From Joostella atrarenae (GTDB lineage Bacteria > Bacteroidota > Bacteroidia > Flavobacteriales > Flavobacteriaceae), in assembly GCF_021764745.1 (NCBI RefSeq), contig NZ_JAETXX010000001.1:806001-870000 (forward strand): a stretch of 64,000 nt of DNA, given 5' to 3'. Of the stretch, positions 28,626 through 37,950 are shown one piece after another (position 1 is the first letter of the stretch; every line of letters begins with the position of its first letter). The notes under the pieces were generated by a model. It was not told the origin of the DNA and made no database searches. It saw only the letters and a list, made by a program, of their open reading frames with translations. The position numbers were made by a program, and so were the translations under genes.

Positions 28626-28865
28626 TTATTCTACATTTATAACTTGTTCTATTTGTGGAACATGTTTTTTTATGGTTAATTCCACACCACTTTTAAGCGT
28701 CATTTGGTTTACACTACACCCAACGCAAGCACCTTCTAATCTTACTTTTACAATCTTGTCGTTTTCTATAGATACAAGACTGATGTCTCCACCATCACTT
28801 TTTAAAAAAGGTCTGATTTCTTCTAGTGCTTTTTCGATGTTTACTTTAATATCTTCCGACGTCAT
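28626..28865 (-). CDS. nfuA: NifU-like C-terminal domain (Nfu) iron-sulfur carrier
   Basis: 79 residues, a free-standing Nfu domain. C47 and C50 in GACVGCSVNQMTLKSGVE bind a transient 4Fe-4S cluster that is passed to target proteins. The A-type N-terminal domain of E. coli NfuA is absent, as in many bacteria. It lies 11 bases after the mrp gene on the same strand, so an ATPase scaffold and a carrier of clusters are made together. Confidence 0.93.
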   Translation of the reverse strand: MTSEDIKVNIEKALEEIRPFLKSDGGDISLVSIENDKIVKVRLEGACVGCSVNQMTLKSGVELTIKKHVPQIEQVINVE

Positions 28866-28876
28866 CTCTTTATAAA

Positions 28877-30013
28877 TTATTTCTTATTAACGGGTGAGCA
28901 ACCTGCCATAGTTGTTATTTTGATTGCTTCAGTAGGAGGTAAGCTTTTGTTTCTACTTACCACTTCTTGAACTATATTTTTGGTAATATCTTTAAAAGAA
29001 ACCTCTAATGGGGTACCCTCTTGCAATGCAGCAGGACGACCAACGTCTCCAGCCTCACGGATACTTTGTACTAAAGGAATTTCTCCTAAAAATGGTACAT
29101 ATAAGTCATTAGACAAGTTTTTTGCACCTTCCTTACCGAATATATAATACTTATTATCTGGTAACTCTTCTGGAGTGAAATATGCCATATTTTCTACGAT
29201 TCCGAGCACTGGTACATTAATACTTTCTTGTTGGAACATGGCAACTCCCTTTTTAGCATCTGCAAGGGCCACATTTTGCGGAGTACTCACTACAACCGCC
29301 CCAGTGATAGGAAGCGCTTGCATGATACTTAGGTGAATGTCTCCAGTTCCTGGAGGTAAATCGATTAAAAGAAAATCTAAATCTCCCCAGGCTGCATCAA
29401 AAATCATTTGATTTAATGCTTTTGAAGCCATAGGTCCTCTCCAAATTACAGCTTGATTTGGCTGTGTAAAGAAACCGATAGAAAGTATTTTTACACCATA
29501 ACTTTCAATAGGTTTCATTTTAGACTTACCATCTACATTGATGGCAAGTGGTTTTTCATTTTCCACATCAAACATAATAGGCGCAGATGGCCCATATACA
29601 TCAGCATCTAAAAGACCCACCTTGAAGCCCATTTTAGAAAGTGTAACTGCTAAATTAGAAGTAACGGTAGATTTTCCTACACCACCTTTACCAGAAGCAA
29701 CAGCTATAATATTTTTTATTCTAGGGATAGATTTCCCTTTTATTTCTGGTTTTTCTGGCGCTTCAACTTTTACATTAACTTTTACTTTCGCCTTTTGAAA
29801 TACTTTATCGTGAATTGTTTTTAAAACCTCAACTTCAGTTTTTTTCTTTGCTTGTAAACTTGGATTATTGATAGTGATATCTACAACCACCTCATCGCCG
29901 AAAATCATTATATTGGTAACGGCTCCACTTTCTATCATATTCTTTCCTTCACCAGGAGCAGAAATCGTTTCTAGAGCTTTTACTACTTCTTTCTTATCTA
30001 TTTTCATGGACAA
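28877..30013 (-). CDS. apbC: Mrp/ApbC-family iron-sulfur cluster carrier ATPase
   Basis: 378 residues. An N-terminal MIP18/DUF59 domain (about residues 6-90, VVVDITINNPSLQAKKKTEV) precedes a P-loop NTPase with the deviant Walker A GKGGVGKST at 108-116, LLDADVYGPSAP and LLIDLPPGTGDIHLS. The family holds and transfers 4Fe-4S clusters to apoproteins. The C-terminus has one Cys (MAGCSPVNKK) rather than an obvious CxxC, so the bridging ligands are not clear from sequence alone. A second ATG lies two codons inside. Confidence 0.95.
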   Translation of the reverse strand: MSMKIDKKEVVKALETISAPGEGKNMIESGAVTNIMIFGDEVVVDITINNPSLQAKKKTEVEVLKTIHDKVFQKAKVKVNVKVEAPEKPEIKGKSIPRIKNIIAVASGKGGVGKSTVTSNLAVTLSKMGFKVGLLDADVYGPSAPIMFDVENEKPLAINVDGKSKMKPIESYGVKILSIGFFTQPNQAVIWRGPMASKALNQMIFDAAWGDLDFLLIDLPPGTGDIHLSIMQALPITGAVVVSTPQNVALADAKKGVAMFQQESINVPVLGIVENMAYFTPEELPDNKYYIFGKEGAKNLSNDLYVPFLGEIPLVQSIREAGDVGRPAALQEGTPLEVSFKDITKNIVQEVVSRNKSLPPTEAIKITTMAGCSPVNKK

Positions 30014-30206
30014 TTCTTCTTATTTATAACCTCTTAGAAATGAGGATTCTATTTTAAACTGATTCTAAATTACAAAGATAAGGATTAAAAATTAGAAGTT
30101 AATTGAAGTAAGTTATGAAGTTGGGGTGAAAATTACTTCTAATATAAAGAATGGTGTAGGAGGTTTTAAAGTTAATGTGCTTTTGATTATTTGAAGATTT
30201 TAGTGC

Positions 30207-30533
30207 CTAAAGTTCTATCGCAGGATCCCAGAAGATTTTTTCGAATTCTTGAATTTGATTATCAATTACAATAACACCTTCGCTTTCTAATAATTGTTGC
30301 ATTAAGTTAGTGCCTTGAAAGTGATGTTTTCCTGTAAGAACACCTTTTCTATTAACAACCCGATGTGCAGGTACATTTTCCTTCAGACCGCTCCCATTCA
30401 TGGCATAACCAACCATGCGTGCACTTCTAGCAGCACCGAGGTATTTTGCGATAGCACCGTAAGAAGTAACTCTTCCGTAGGGAATTAAACTAGCAACTTC
30501 ATAAACACGGTCAAAGAAATTCAGCTCTTCCAT
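30207..30533 (-). CDS. alkyltransferase-like protein (MGMT family, no active Cys)
   Basis: 108 residues, only the DNA-binding domain of O6-methylguanine-DNA methyltransferase. The helix-turn-helix and arginine finger are present (RVTSYGAIAKYLGAARSARMVGYAM). The reactive PCHR motif reads PAHR at 55-58, so it cannot accept an alkyl group. Alkyltransferase-like proteins bind alkylated guanines and mark them for nucleotide-excision repair; the E. coli form has Trp at this position. It ends the trmB/LysE gene cluster with a 4-base gap. Confidence 0.9.
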   Translation of the reverse strand: MEELNFFDRVYEVASLIPYGRVTSYGAIAKYLGAARSARMVGYAMNGSGLKENVPAHRVVNRKGVLTGKHHFQGTNLMQQLLESEGVIVIDNQIQEFEKIFWDPAIEL

Positions 30534-30537
30534 TTTT

Positions 30538-31179
30538 TTATGAATAAAATAAACGAATGAAAGTAATTATGAGCAGTACCGCCATTAAAGCACTTAAAAT
30601 ATAATCGGAGTACCGAGCAAAAGTATCTGTTCGCTCTTGAAGTTTATCAAAATAAAAAACATACATATAAAGCATTGCAAATGTTCCGAGGCCAGCTGCA
30701 ATTATAAAAACTAGAATATCCCAAAGTTGGAATTTAATCCACCCAGAAACATTCCAAGCAGCGTTGAGTCCACAGAAATAAGCGATAGGAAGTACATTTA
30801 GTGCTGAAATAAGCATTCCTTTTAAGAATACATTTTTCTTACTTTCTTCAATTTTCACATTTCTGGACTGTTGTTTTACATTTTTTTTTCGCTTGGCTAG
30901 AATAAAAAAGTAGATGGCAAAAAAAGCAAAAACTACCAATGCTATTTTCAGGAGGATGTCTATTACATTAGGGTTTTTATAAAGATACTTAGAAATTAAA
31001 ACCCCAATATAAGCCTGAAGGATTACTGTAGTAGAAGCGCCAGCTGCAAACACCATTCCTTTTGTTTTCCCTTTCTTGGCACTCGTTTTTGCAGTGGTAA
31101 TATTTATAAGCCCTGGAAATACTACCGCCATAAGAGCTGCAGAAAAAGTAGCAAAAAAAAGGATGAATAAATGCGACAT
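30538..31179 (-). CDS. LysE-family membrane transporter
   Basis: 213 residues with six hydrophobic helices. The N-terminus (SAALMAVVFPGLINITTAK) resembles the first helix and GP-rich loop of LysE/RhtB amino-acid exporters. A basic loop (RKKNVKQQSRNVKIEESKKN) lies in the middle. The exported compound is unknown. The start codon overlaps the stop of trmB by one base, so translation of the two is probably coupled. Confidence 0.8.
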   Translation of the reverse strand: MSHLFILFFATFSAALMAVVFPGLINITTAKTSAKKGKTKGMVFAAGASTTVILQAYIGVLISKYLYKNPNVIDILLKIALVVFAFFAIYFFILAKRKKNVKQQSRNVKIEESKKNVFLKGMLISALNVLPIAYFCGLNAAWNVSGWIKFQLWDILVFIIAAGLGTFAMLYMYVFYFDKLQERTDTFARYSDYILSALMAVLLIITFIRLFYS

Positions 31180-31853
31180 TAGTTAGTTTTAAACTTAATA
31201 TAAGTAATTGGTTTGTCTTTTTCTAGGTATTGCTTTTCATAGAAAGTCTGAATGGAGGTCACTTCTTCAGGGCTTCCTTCATTTTTGTAAATATGGTGAT
31301 TAGCATATAATACCTCGTACCCTAAACCATGGAGCAGCCCCAATGTATAACCATGCATAAACTCGCTGTCTGTTTTTAAATGAACGATGCCGTCTTTATT
31401 TAAAACCTTATTGTAACGCGTTAAGAAATCGGCGTTTGTAAGCCTATGTTTTGTGCGTTTATATTTTATTTGAGGATCTGGGAATGTAATCCAAATTTCA
31501 TCGATTTCATTTTCAGCAAATAAATATTCTATAAGTTCTATTTGCGTCCTTATAAAGGCAACGTTATTTAAGTTTTCTTCCACAGAAGTTTTAGCACCGC
31601 GCCAGAAACGAGCTCCTTTTATATCTACTCCGATATAATTTTTATTTGGATTACGCTGTGCTAAATTAACGGTATATTCTCCCTTTCCACAACCTAATTC
31701 TAGAACAATGGGGTTGTTATTTTTAAAGAATTCTTTATTCCATTTCCCTTTAAGGTCAAAACCTTTGGTTACTAATTCATCGCGCGTAGGTTGAAATACA
31801 TTCGAGAATGTTTCATTTTCTTTAAAGCGCTTTAGTTTGTTTTTACTCCCCAC
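31179..31853 (-). CDS. trmB: tRNA (guanine-N7)-methyltransferase
   Basis: 224 residues. It methylates G46 in the tRNA variable loop with S-adenosylmethionine. The SAM-binding motif VLELGCGKGEYTVNLA, the YIGVDIKGARFWRGAK loop and the family-specific WITFPDPQIKYKRTKHRLT are visible, and the end TYIKFKTN is typical. It heads a three-gene unit with the LysE-type and alkyltransferase-like genes. Confidence 0.96.
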   Translation of the reverse strand: MGSKNKLKRFKENETFSNVFQPTRDELVTKGFDLKGKWNKEFFKNNNPIVLELGCGKGEYTVNLAQRNPNKNYIGVDIKGARFWRGAKTSVEENLNNVAFIRTQIELIEYLFAENEIDEIWITFPDPQIKYKRTKHRLTNADFLTRYNKVLNKDGIVHLKTDSEFMHGYTLGLLHGLGYEVLYANHHIYKNEGSPEEVTSIQTFYEKQYLEKDKPITYIKFKTN

Positions 31854-31923
31854 AACAATTATTTAATTAAAAGACAAAATTAAGGAAATCTTTCACAGGG
31901 AAAAATTAAGTTGATTTGTAGTT

Positions 31924-32976
31924 ATGATTAAAAAGAAAAGAATTTTGGTAGCCCCCTTAAATTGGGGCTTGGGGCATGCTACAAGATGTATTCCTATAAT
32001 AAGAGCATTACTTTTAGAGGGTTTTGAACCTATTATTGCTTCGGATGGGGAGGCTTATAATTTATTGAAAAAGGAATTTCCTACCTTGGAATTTATAGAA
32101 ATGCCTTCGTATAAGATAAAGTATGCTGAAAAGGGAAAACATTTTAAGCTTAAAATGCTTTGGGATTCACCAAAAATTCTAAAAGCCATAAAAAAGGAAA
32201 AGAAACGCACCAAAGAGCTAGTTAAAGAATTGAAGCTTGATGGGATTATTTCAGATAATCGTTTAGGAGTGTATTCTAAAAAGGTTCATTCTGTTTTTAT
32301 AACACATCAATTAAATGTACTTACAGGAAATACGACGTGGTTTAGTTCTGAAATGCATCAGAAAATAATCAAGAAATTTAACGAATGTTGGGTTCCCGAT
32401 GTTGCTGGAGAACCAAATTTGAGTGGTCGTTTAGGGCATCTTAAAAAAGAAAGTCACACGTTAAAATATATAGGGCCATTAAGTAGATTGGGAAAAAGGG
32501 TATTACCTATTAAATATCAGCTTATGGTTGTAATTTCTGGTCCGGAGCCACAACGGTCGTTGTTAGTAAACCTTCTTTTAAAGGAGGTGACTGAGTTTGA
32601 TGGGAAAGTGCTTTTTATAAAAGGTAAAATCGAAGAAAAGCAGCAAGTTATAGAACAAGGAAATTGTACGATTTATAATTATATGAATTCTGAGCAGTTA
32701 GAAAATGCCTTTAATGAAAGTGAAGTAATAATTTCTAGATCTGGTTATACAACGGTATTAGACCTTGCTAAGCTTGGGAAAAAAGCTTTTTTTATTCCTA
32801 CACCTGGGCAATATGAACAAGAATATCTAGCTGAGCGTTTACAAGAATCTCAATTAGTTCCTTATTGCACACAAGATGATTTTAGTATTGAAATGCTAAA
32901 AAGAGTGAACAATTATAACGGGTTGGTTGGTTTTGAATCTGATTTTAACTTACGAAGTTTGTTTGGACTTTTCTAA
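31924..32976 (+). CDS. GT1/MurG-like glycosyltransferase
   Basis: 350 residues. The N-terminus VAPLNWGLGHATRCIPIIRA carries the glycine-rich loop with the GHATR motif of MurG-like enzymes; the C-terminal part has VIISRSGYTTVLDLAKLGKKAFFIPTPG-type text, the nucleotide-sugar site. Such proteins in Bacteroidota are filed under UDP-GlcNAc:LPS transferases, but the donor and acceptor are unknown. The last 27 bases overlap the end of the convergent histidine kinase gene. Confidence 0.85.
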   Translation: MIKKKRILVAPLNWGLGHATRCIPIIRALLLEGFEPIIASDGEAYNLLKKEFPTLEFIEMPSYKIKYAEKGKHFKLKMLWDSPKILKAIKKEKKRTKELVKELKLDGIISDNRLGVYSKKVHSVFITHQLNVLTGNTTWFSSEMHQKIIKKFNECWVPDVAGEPNLSGRLGHLKKESHTLKYIGPLSRLGKRVLPIKYQLMVVISGPEPQRSLLVNLLLKEVTEFDGKVLFIKGKIEEKQQVIEQGNCTIYNYMNSEQLENAFNESEVIISRSGYTTVLDLAKLGKKAFFIPTPGQYEQEYLAERLQESQLVPYCTQDDFSIEMLKRVNNYNGLVGFESDFNLRSLFGLF

Positions 32977-33999
32977 CGTGAATGAAAATTCTGAACCTAC
33001 TCCATATACACTCTCTACATATATTTTTTCTTTGTGAGCCTCTATAATGTGTTTCACAATAGAAAGACCTAATCCAGAGCCACCTTCTTTTCTGCTACCA
33101 CTTTTATCAACACGATAAAAACGTTCGAAGAGGCGTGGGATATTTTGTTTTTCAATCCCTTCTCCGTTATCTGTAACTCTAATAATAACTTTGTTTTTTA
33201 TAAGATTTTCGATGCTAATCTCTGTAGTACCACCCTCTTTTCCATATTTTATTGAGTTTACAATGAGATTAGTTAATACCTGTTGGATGCGTTCTCTATC
33301 TCCATGAACATAAATAGGTTTTTGATATTCTTGATCGAAAGTAAGAGTTATTTTCTTTTTAGCAGCTTTCATTTCTATGAGATCGAAAGTATTTTGAGTA
33401 AGCTCTACGATATCAAAATCAGCATGTTCAAGATGAAGGTCTCCAGCTTCAAGTTTGGTGATCATATCCAAATCTTTCACAATATAGATAAGGCGTTCTA
33501 CACCTTTATTAGCTCTGCCTAGATATTTTTTTCGGATGGCTTTATCTTCCATGGCGCCATCTAAAAGCGTTAAAATATAACCTTGTACTGTAAATAGTGG
33601 CGTTTTTAGCTCATGAGAAACGTTCCCTAGAAACTCTTTACGATATACTTCTCGGATTTTAAGAGTTTCGATTTCTAGTTTCTTATTCGCAGCGAATTTT
33701 TCAATTTCCTCAGTTAGCGTTTTCATATCCGTCGTTACCGGCTGGTCTTGGAACGTTGTAGATTCTAATAGCGATACATCGTCATAGATTCTTTTAACAC
33801 GCTTATAGATAAATTTTTCTGCTCTATATTGAATGATAAAAAATGATAAGATGAAAATGATAGCTATAAATAAAAATATGGAAATTGGACTATAAAGGTC
33901 AAAATAATAGAATAGACAGATGACAATTGCAGCACAAATAGTAATCATTCCAGAAGAACGTAGTGCAAAACGATATGATTTTTTAAGCTTGGTTTTCAA
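32950..33999 (-). CDS. phoR: sensor histidine kinase, PhoR-like
   Basis: 349 residues. Two closely spaced N-terminal membrane helices (about 17-33 and 36-54) with almost no periplasmic loop precede a linker, a HisKA domain with the phosphorylated His in FLGNVSHELKTPLFTVQGY, and an HATPase domain with the N, G1 (VTDNGEGIEK) and G2 (GGSGLGLSIVKHII) boxes. The lack of a sensor loop fits PhoR, which senses through a membrane complex. It follows the response regulator gene with a 123-base gap. The name rests on similarity and on the Pho-box-like repeats nearby. Confidence 0.82.
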   Translation of the reverse strand: MKTKLKKSYRFALRSSGMITICAAIVICLFYYFDLYSPISIFLFIAIIFILSFFIIQYRAEKFIYKRVKRIYDDVSLLESTTFQDQPVTTDMKTLTEEIEKFAANKKLEIETLKIREVYRKEFLGNVSHELKTPLFTVQGYILTLLDGAMEDKAIRKKYLGRANKGVERLIYIVKDLDMITKLEAGDLHLEHADFDIVELTQNTFDLIEMKAAKKKITLTFDQEYQKPIYVHGDRERIQQVLTNLIVNSIKYGKEGGTTEISIENLIKNKVIIRVTDNGEGIEKQNIPRLFERFYRVDKSGSRKEGGSGLGLSIVKHIIEAHKEKIYVESVYGVGSEFSFTLEKSKQTS

Positions 34000-34122
34000 T
34001 AGGTTTTTATTTGAGAAAATAAAGTTACAATAATTAAGAAAACTAATACTCCACGTATAAATTGCGAAGTATTAGTTTTAATTTTTGGTAGCTTATTAAG
34101 CCGTTATTTGTTGTGATGTAGT

Positions 34123-34809
34123 TTATAAAACGAATTTATAACCAACACCTTTTACTGTCTTAAAATGATCGTCTCCAATTTTTTCACGGAGTTTTCTGAT
34201 GTGAACATCGATAGTTCTGCCGCCAACAATAACCTCGTTACCCCATACTTTGTCTAGTATTTCATCTCTTTTGAATACTTTTCCTGGGCGACTTGCTAAA
34301 AGTGATAGCAATTCAAACTCTTTTCTAGGAAGGATAATTTCCTCTCCAGCTTGAATGATTTTATATTCATCACGATTAATAGTGATGTCTCCAACTTTTA
34401 CAATACTCTCTACCGTTTCTTCATCGTCTTTTAGACGACGAAGTAAAGATTTTACTTTACTAATAAGAACTTTTGGTTTGATAGGTTTTGTGATGTAATC
34501 GTCTGCACCAGCATCGAAACCGGCTACTTGGGAGTAATCTTCTCCGCGAGCTGTAAGGAAGGTAACAATTGTATCTTTTAAATCGTTAGACTTTCTAATG
34601 TGTTCACAAGTTTCAATTCCATCCATTTCGGGCATCATTACATCGAGAATAATAAGATGTGGTTTTTCCTTTTTGGCTTTGGCAATTGCTTCAACTCCAT
34701 TTTTAGCTGTAGAAACGTTGTAACCTTCAGTAGATAAGTTGTATCCTACAATTTCTAAAATATCCGGTTCGTCGTCGACCAAAAGGATTTTAATTTCCCT
34801 CTTTTTCAT
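34123..34809 (-). CDS. phoB: OmpR/PhoB-type response regulator
   Basis: 228 residues. The receiver domain has the acidic pair in LLVDDEPD, the phosphorylated Asp in IILDVMMPEMDG, the Thr in FLTARGED and Lys in DDYITKPIKP. The C-terminal winged helix (about 130-228) has LPRKEFELLSLLASRPGKVF and GGRTIDVHIRKLREKIGDD, close to PhoB/PhoP regulators. The partner kinase follows downstream. Its likely targets are genes with 11-bp-phased direct repeats, such as the TonB receptor that diverges from it. Confidence 0.88.
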   Translation of the reverse strand: MKKREIKILLVDDEPDILEIVGYNLSTEGYNVSTAKNGVEAIAKAKKEKPHLIILDVMMPEMDGIETCEHIRKSNDLKDTIVTFLTARGEDYSQVAGFDAGADDYITKPIKPKVLISKVKSLLRRLKDDEETVESIVKVGDITINRDEYKIIQAGEEIILPRKEFELLSLLASRPGKVFKRDEILDKVWGNEVIVGGRTIDVHIRKLREKIGDDHFKTVKGVGYKFVL

Positions 34810-34990
34810 CTGTATTATAAAGTTTAGTTATGTCTAGCTTCTTTTTTCAGCAAGAACAGTTTTTAAAGTTGATTCATTAAGATAACTAAAACATTTTTAA
34901 TGATTTAAATGCTTGTTGAGTTATTCTTTCAGACGTCAAAAGTAAAGATAATATTAAAATATGAAAGCACTTAACGTTGATTTAATATGG

Positions 34991-35029
34991 TAACATAAAT
35001 GTAACATTGGACTGGCTTATGTTTAACAT
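34991..35029 (+). promoter_or_regulatory. Pho-box-like 11-bp-phased direct repeats
   Basis: TAACAT occurs at 34991, 35002 and 35024, which are 11 and 22 bases apart, so all three fall on the same face of the helix. PhoB family sites are tandem 11-base direct repeats. They lie 60-98 bases before the TonB receptor gene and between it and the divergent PhoB-like gene, so they may control either or both. Confidence 0.55.
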
Positions 35030-35088
35030 GCGGATAACTTTCTTTTTGGATATCGCTTGTTTATTTGCAGCGGAATTAAAATCAAACA

Positions 35089-37911
35089 ATGAAACATTTA
35101 TTTACATTATTAATACTGTTTGTTAGCGCACTAACCATGGCGCAAGAAACTACAGGTTCTATAATTGGTGTTATTACCGATAAAGAAATGAATAACGATC
35201 CGTTACCATTTGCCAATGTTCAAATAAGCGGAGCCACAAAAGGGACAACAACCGATATGGATGGGTTGTATGAAATTAGTGGTATTACCCCTGGAACTTA
35301 TACAATTGTTATTAGCTTTATAGGTTACGAAACATTGCAGATTCCAAACATTAAAGTAGAAGCAGGGAAAGTTACAGAGCTTAATACAGCTTTAGGAGCT
35401 GGAAGTGTAAGTTTAGATGAAGTAGTTGTAACAACAACTGCCCGTAGAGATTCTGAAACAGCTCTATTATTGGATCAGAAAAAAGCGGTAGAAATAAAAA
35501 CATCTATTGGTGCTCAAGAATTATCTAGAAAAGGGGTAAGTGATGCTGCTGGTGCCGTAGCGAAAATTTCTGGAGTTTCTAAGCAAGAAGGATCTAGTAA
35601 CGTTTATGTAAGAGGGCTTGGGGATAGATATTTAAATACAACATTAAATGGACTCTCGTTACCTTCAAATGATGTTAACAAGAAGAATATAGATTTAGAT
35701 TTATTCTCTTCAGATATAATAGAAAGTGTTTCTGTTAGCAAAGCATATTCTACAGGTCAATATGGAGACTTTTCAGCGGGGAATATAGATGTTTCTTCGA
35801 AAGTATATAAGGGAAAGCAAATGTTTGAGATCGCATTAAGTGAGAGTATCAATACGAATGCTATCGGAGAAGATTTTGTGAGAAGTGAAGGTGCTGGGTT
35901 TTTTGGATATTATGGGAGATATGATCATAATCCATTTGCTGTAGTTCTTTCTCATGGCGTTGATCCTGTTTCTGTAGGAACACCTATAAATATAAGTTAT
36001 GGAGGTTCAGCAGGTAAAACATTTGAGTTTTCGGATACTTCAAGGCTAAGTATCTTTCTTACAGGTTCTTTTGATAATAAATATGAATATAGAGAAGGGT
36101 CTGCCGTAGATTATACGTTAACTGAGAAAAAGGCATTTGAAGATAATGCTAAAGAATATGATTATTCTACCACAACTACTGGGATGGCTAATGTTAATTA
36201 TAGAATTAATGATCAAAACACACTTCAGTTTAATTCATTATTTATTAATAATTCATCAGATGTAGTTGGTTATTTTGGTACAGATGGGAAAGGGCGTAGT
36301 AGAGATGCTATCTTGAATACGGATGAAGGTTTTTACCAAATGAACGTACAGTTTGATCAAACGCAGTTCTATGTGAATCAACTTATAGGAACTCATGCTT
36401 CTGGAAAATTTAAATTAGATTGGGGTCTAGGTTATAATGTGGTTTATTCTGATCAGCCAGATAGAAAACGTATTACGTTAGAGAACTATCAATATGCTTT
36501 AGATGATGATACTCAAACAAATCCTACTTTTTATAGCAATACAGACTTTGATAATCAACGTTATTTTCAGAAGATTGAAGATGAGGAGTACAACGGAAGG
36601 TTTAATTTAGCTTACGATCTTTCTGAGGCTGTTAAGTTTAATTTTGGATATAACGCAAGAAGTAAAACAAGAGGATTTAGTAATATTAGATACGGATACG
36701 ATATTATAGACACGAGTTATCCTGTAACTGATGTAAATAATATTAATGAAGACTTGTCTTTAGAACATCTTAATATTGCAGACAATCCAGACGCTGTTTA
36801 TGAGCTTACGGTTATTAATAACATAGAAGGACAATCGAATACAAACCGTCCTGGATTAGCAGAAAATACATATGATGGTAAATTAGATATCTATGCTGGG
36901 TATGTAAATGCTGAAATTAATATCGGGAAAAAACTATTGGTAACTCCTGGTGTAAGATTAGAATCTTTTAATCAAGAAATTAGTTTTGATGTAATTAACT
37001 TGGGGTCTTTAGGGAATTCGAAAATCACATCTTATGATAATTTTGTTCTTCCTAGTTTAAATATTAAATATGGATTAACTGAAAATCAGAATTTGAGATT
37101 TTCAGCTAGTAAAACAGTATCTATTCCAGAATTCAAGGAAGTTGCACCTTTTGTTTATGAAGATATTTCTACACGTGTTGGAGGTAACCCAGACTTATTA
37201 GAAAAAGGTTTCTCTAAAATTTACAATTTCGATTTAAAATACGAATGGTTTATTAGTCCAGGAGAGATCTTCTCAATTTCAGCTTTTACGAAACAGATTA
37301 ATGATCCTGTTAATCTTGTTGTTGGAGCTGATGCAACTGGTACCCAAAGATATTTTAGAACAGGAGATAAAGCAGAAGTATATGGAGTTGAACTTGAAGC
37401 TCGAAAAGATATATTAAAAAATAGCAATACCTCTTCTTTACTTTCATTTGGTTTGAATGGTACTTATATGCACACAAAACAAGACTTATATAGTCAGATT
37501 GATGGTGAATTTTATGATGTTAGTTTTCAAAAAGAAGAAGATGAATTACAAGGAGCTTCTCCATTTATAATGAATGCAGATCTTAATTTCTCACCAGTAA
37601 TTGGCGAAAACTATAAGCCATCAATGAATGTAGTGTTTAATTACTTCTCTAATAGAATCGATGCTCTTGGTTCTGGACAATTAGGAAATATAATAGAAAA
37701 AGGAATTCCAACGCTAGATTTTATCTGGAGAAATGAAATTAAAGATAGCTTTCAAGTAAACCTTTCCGTAAGAAACTTGTTTAACCCATCAATAAAGTAT
37801 TACAGAGAAACAACGCTTGGAGATGTTGTTGTGAACTCTGTAAACGGAAAAGGGGTTTCAGATTATAAAAGAGGACTAGACATCGGACTACAATTAAAAT
37901 ATCAATTCTAA
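35089..37911 (+). CDS. TonB-dependent receptor with carboxypeptidase-regulatory-like domain
   Basis: 940 residues. A signal peptide (MKHLFTLLILFVSALTMAQ) is followed by a CarboxypepD_reg-like domain (about 22-110: GVITDKEMNNDPLPFANVQI, GLYEISGITPGTYTIVIS), a plug (about 120-240: GAQELSRKGVSDAAGAVAKI, VYVRGLGDRYLNTTLNGLSL) and a barrel ending in GLDIGLQLKYQF. RGLGDRY in the plug is typical of a receptor subgroup that has no SusD partner. A beta-helix lipoprotein gene follows 39 bases later, and the repeats upstream suggest control by phosphate. The substrate is not shown by the sequence. Confidence 0.92.
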   Translation: MKHLFTLLILFVSALTMAQETTGSIIGVITDKEMNNDPLPFANVQISGATKGTTTDMDGLYEISGITPGTYTIVISFIGYETLQIPNIKVEAGKVTELNTALGAGSVSLDEVVVTTTARRDSETALLLDQKKAVEIKTSIGAQELSRKGVSDAAGAVAKISGVSKQEGSSNVYVRGLGDRYLNTTLNGLSLPSNDVNKKNIDLDLFSSDIIESVSVSKAYSTGQYGDFSAGNIDVSSKVYKGKQMFEIALSESINTNAIGEDFVRSEGAGFFGYYGRYDHNPFAVVLSHGVDPVSVGTPINISYGGSAGKTFEFSDTSRLSIFLTGSFDNKYEYREGSAVDYTLTEKKAFEDNAKEYDYSTTTTGMANVNYRINDQNTLQFNSLFINNSSDVVGYFGTDGKGRSRDAILNTDEGFYQMNVQFDQTQFYVNQLIGTHASGKFKLDWGLGYNVVYSDQPDRKRITLENYQYALDDDTQTNPTFYSNTDFDNQRYFQKIEDEEYNGRFNLAYDLSEAVKFNFGYNARSKTRGFSNIRYGYDIIDTSYPVTDVNNINEDLSLEHLNIADNPDAVYELTVINNIEGQSNTNRPGLAENTYDGKLDIYAGYVNAEINIGKKLLVTPGVRLESFNQEISFDVINLGSLGNSKITSYDNFVLPSLNIKYGLTENQNLRFSASKTVSIPEFKEVAPFVYEDISTRVGGNPDLLEKGFSKIYNFDLKYEWFISPGEIFSISAFTKQINDPVNLVVGADATGTQRYFRTGDKAEVYGVELEARKDILKNSNTSSLLSFGLNGTYMHTKQDLYSQIDGEFYDVSFQKEEDELQGASPFIMNADLNFSPVIGENYKPSMNVVFNYFSNRIDALGSGQLGNIIEKGIPTLDFIWRNEIKDSFQVNLSVRNLFNPSIKYYRETTLGDVVVNSVNGKGVSDYKRGLDIGLQLKYQF

Positions 37912-37950
37912 ACAAACATTATTCTTTTCAAATTTAAAATTATCAAACAA

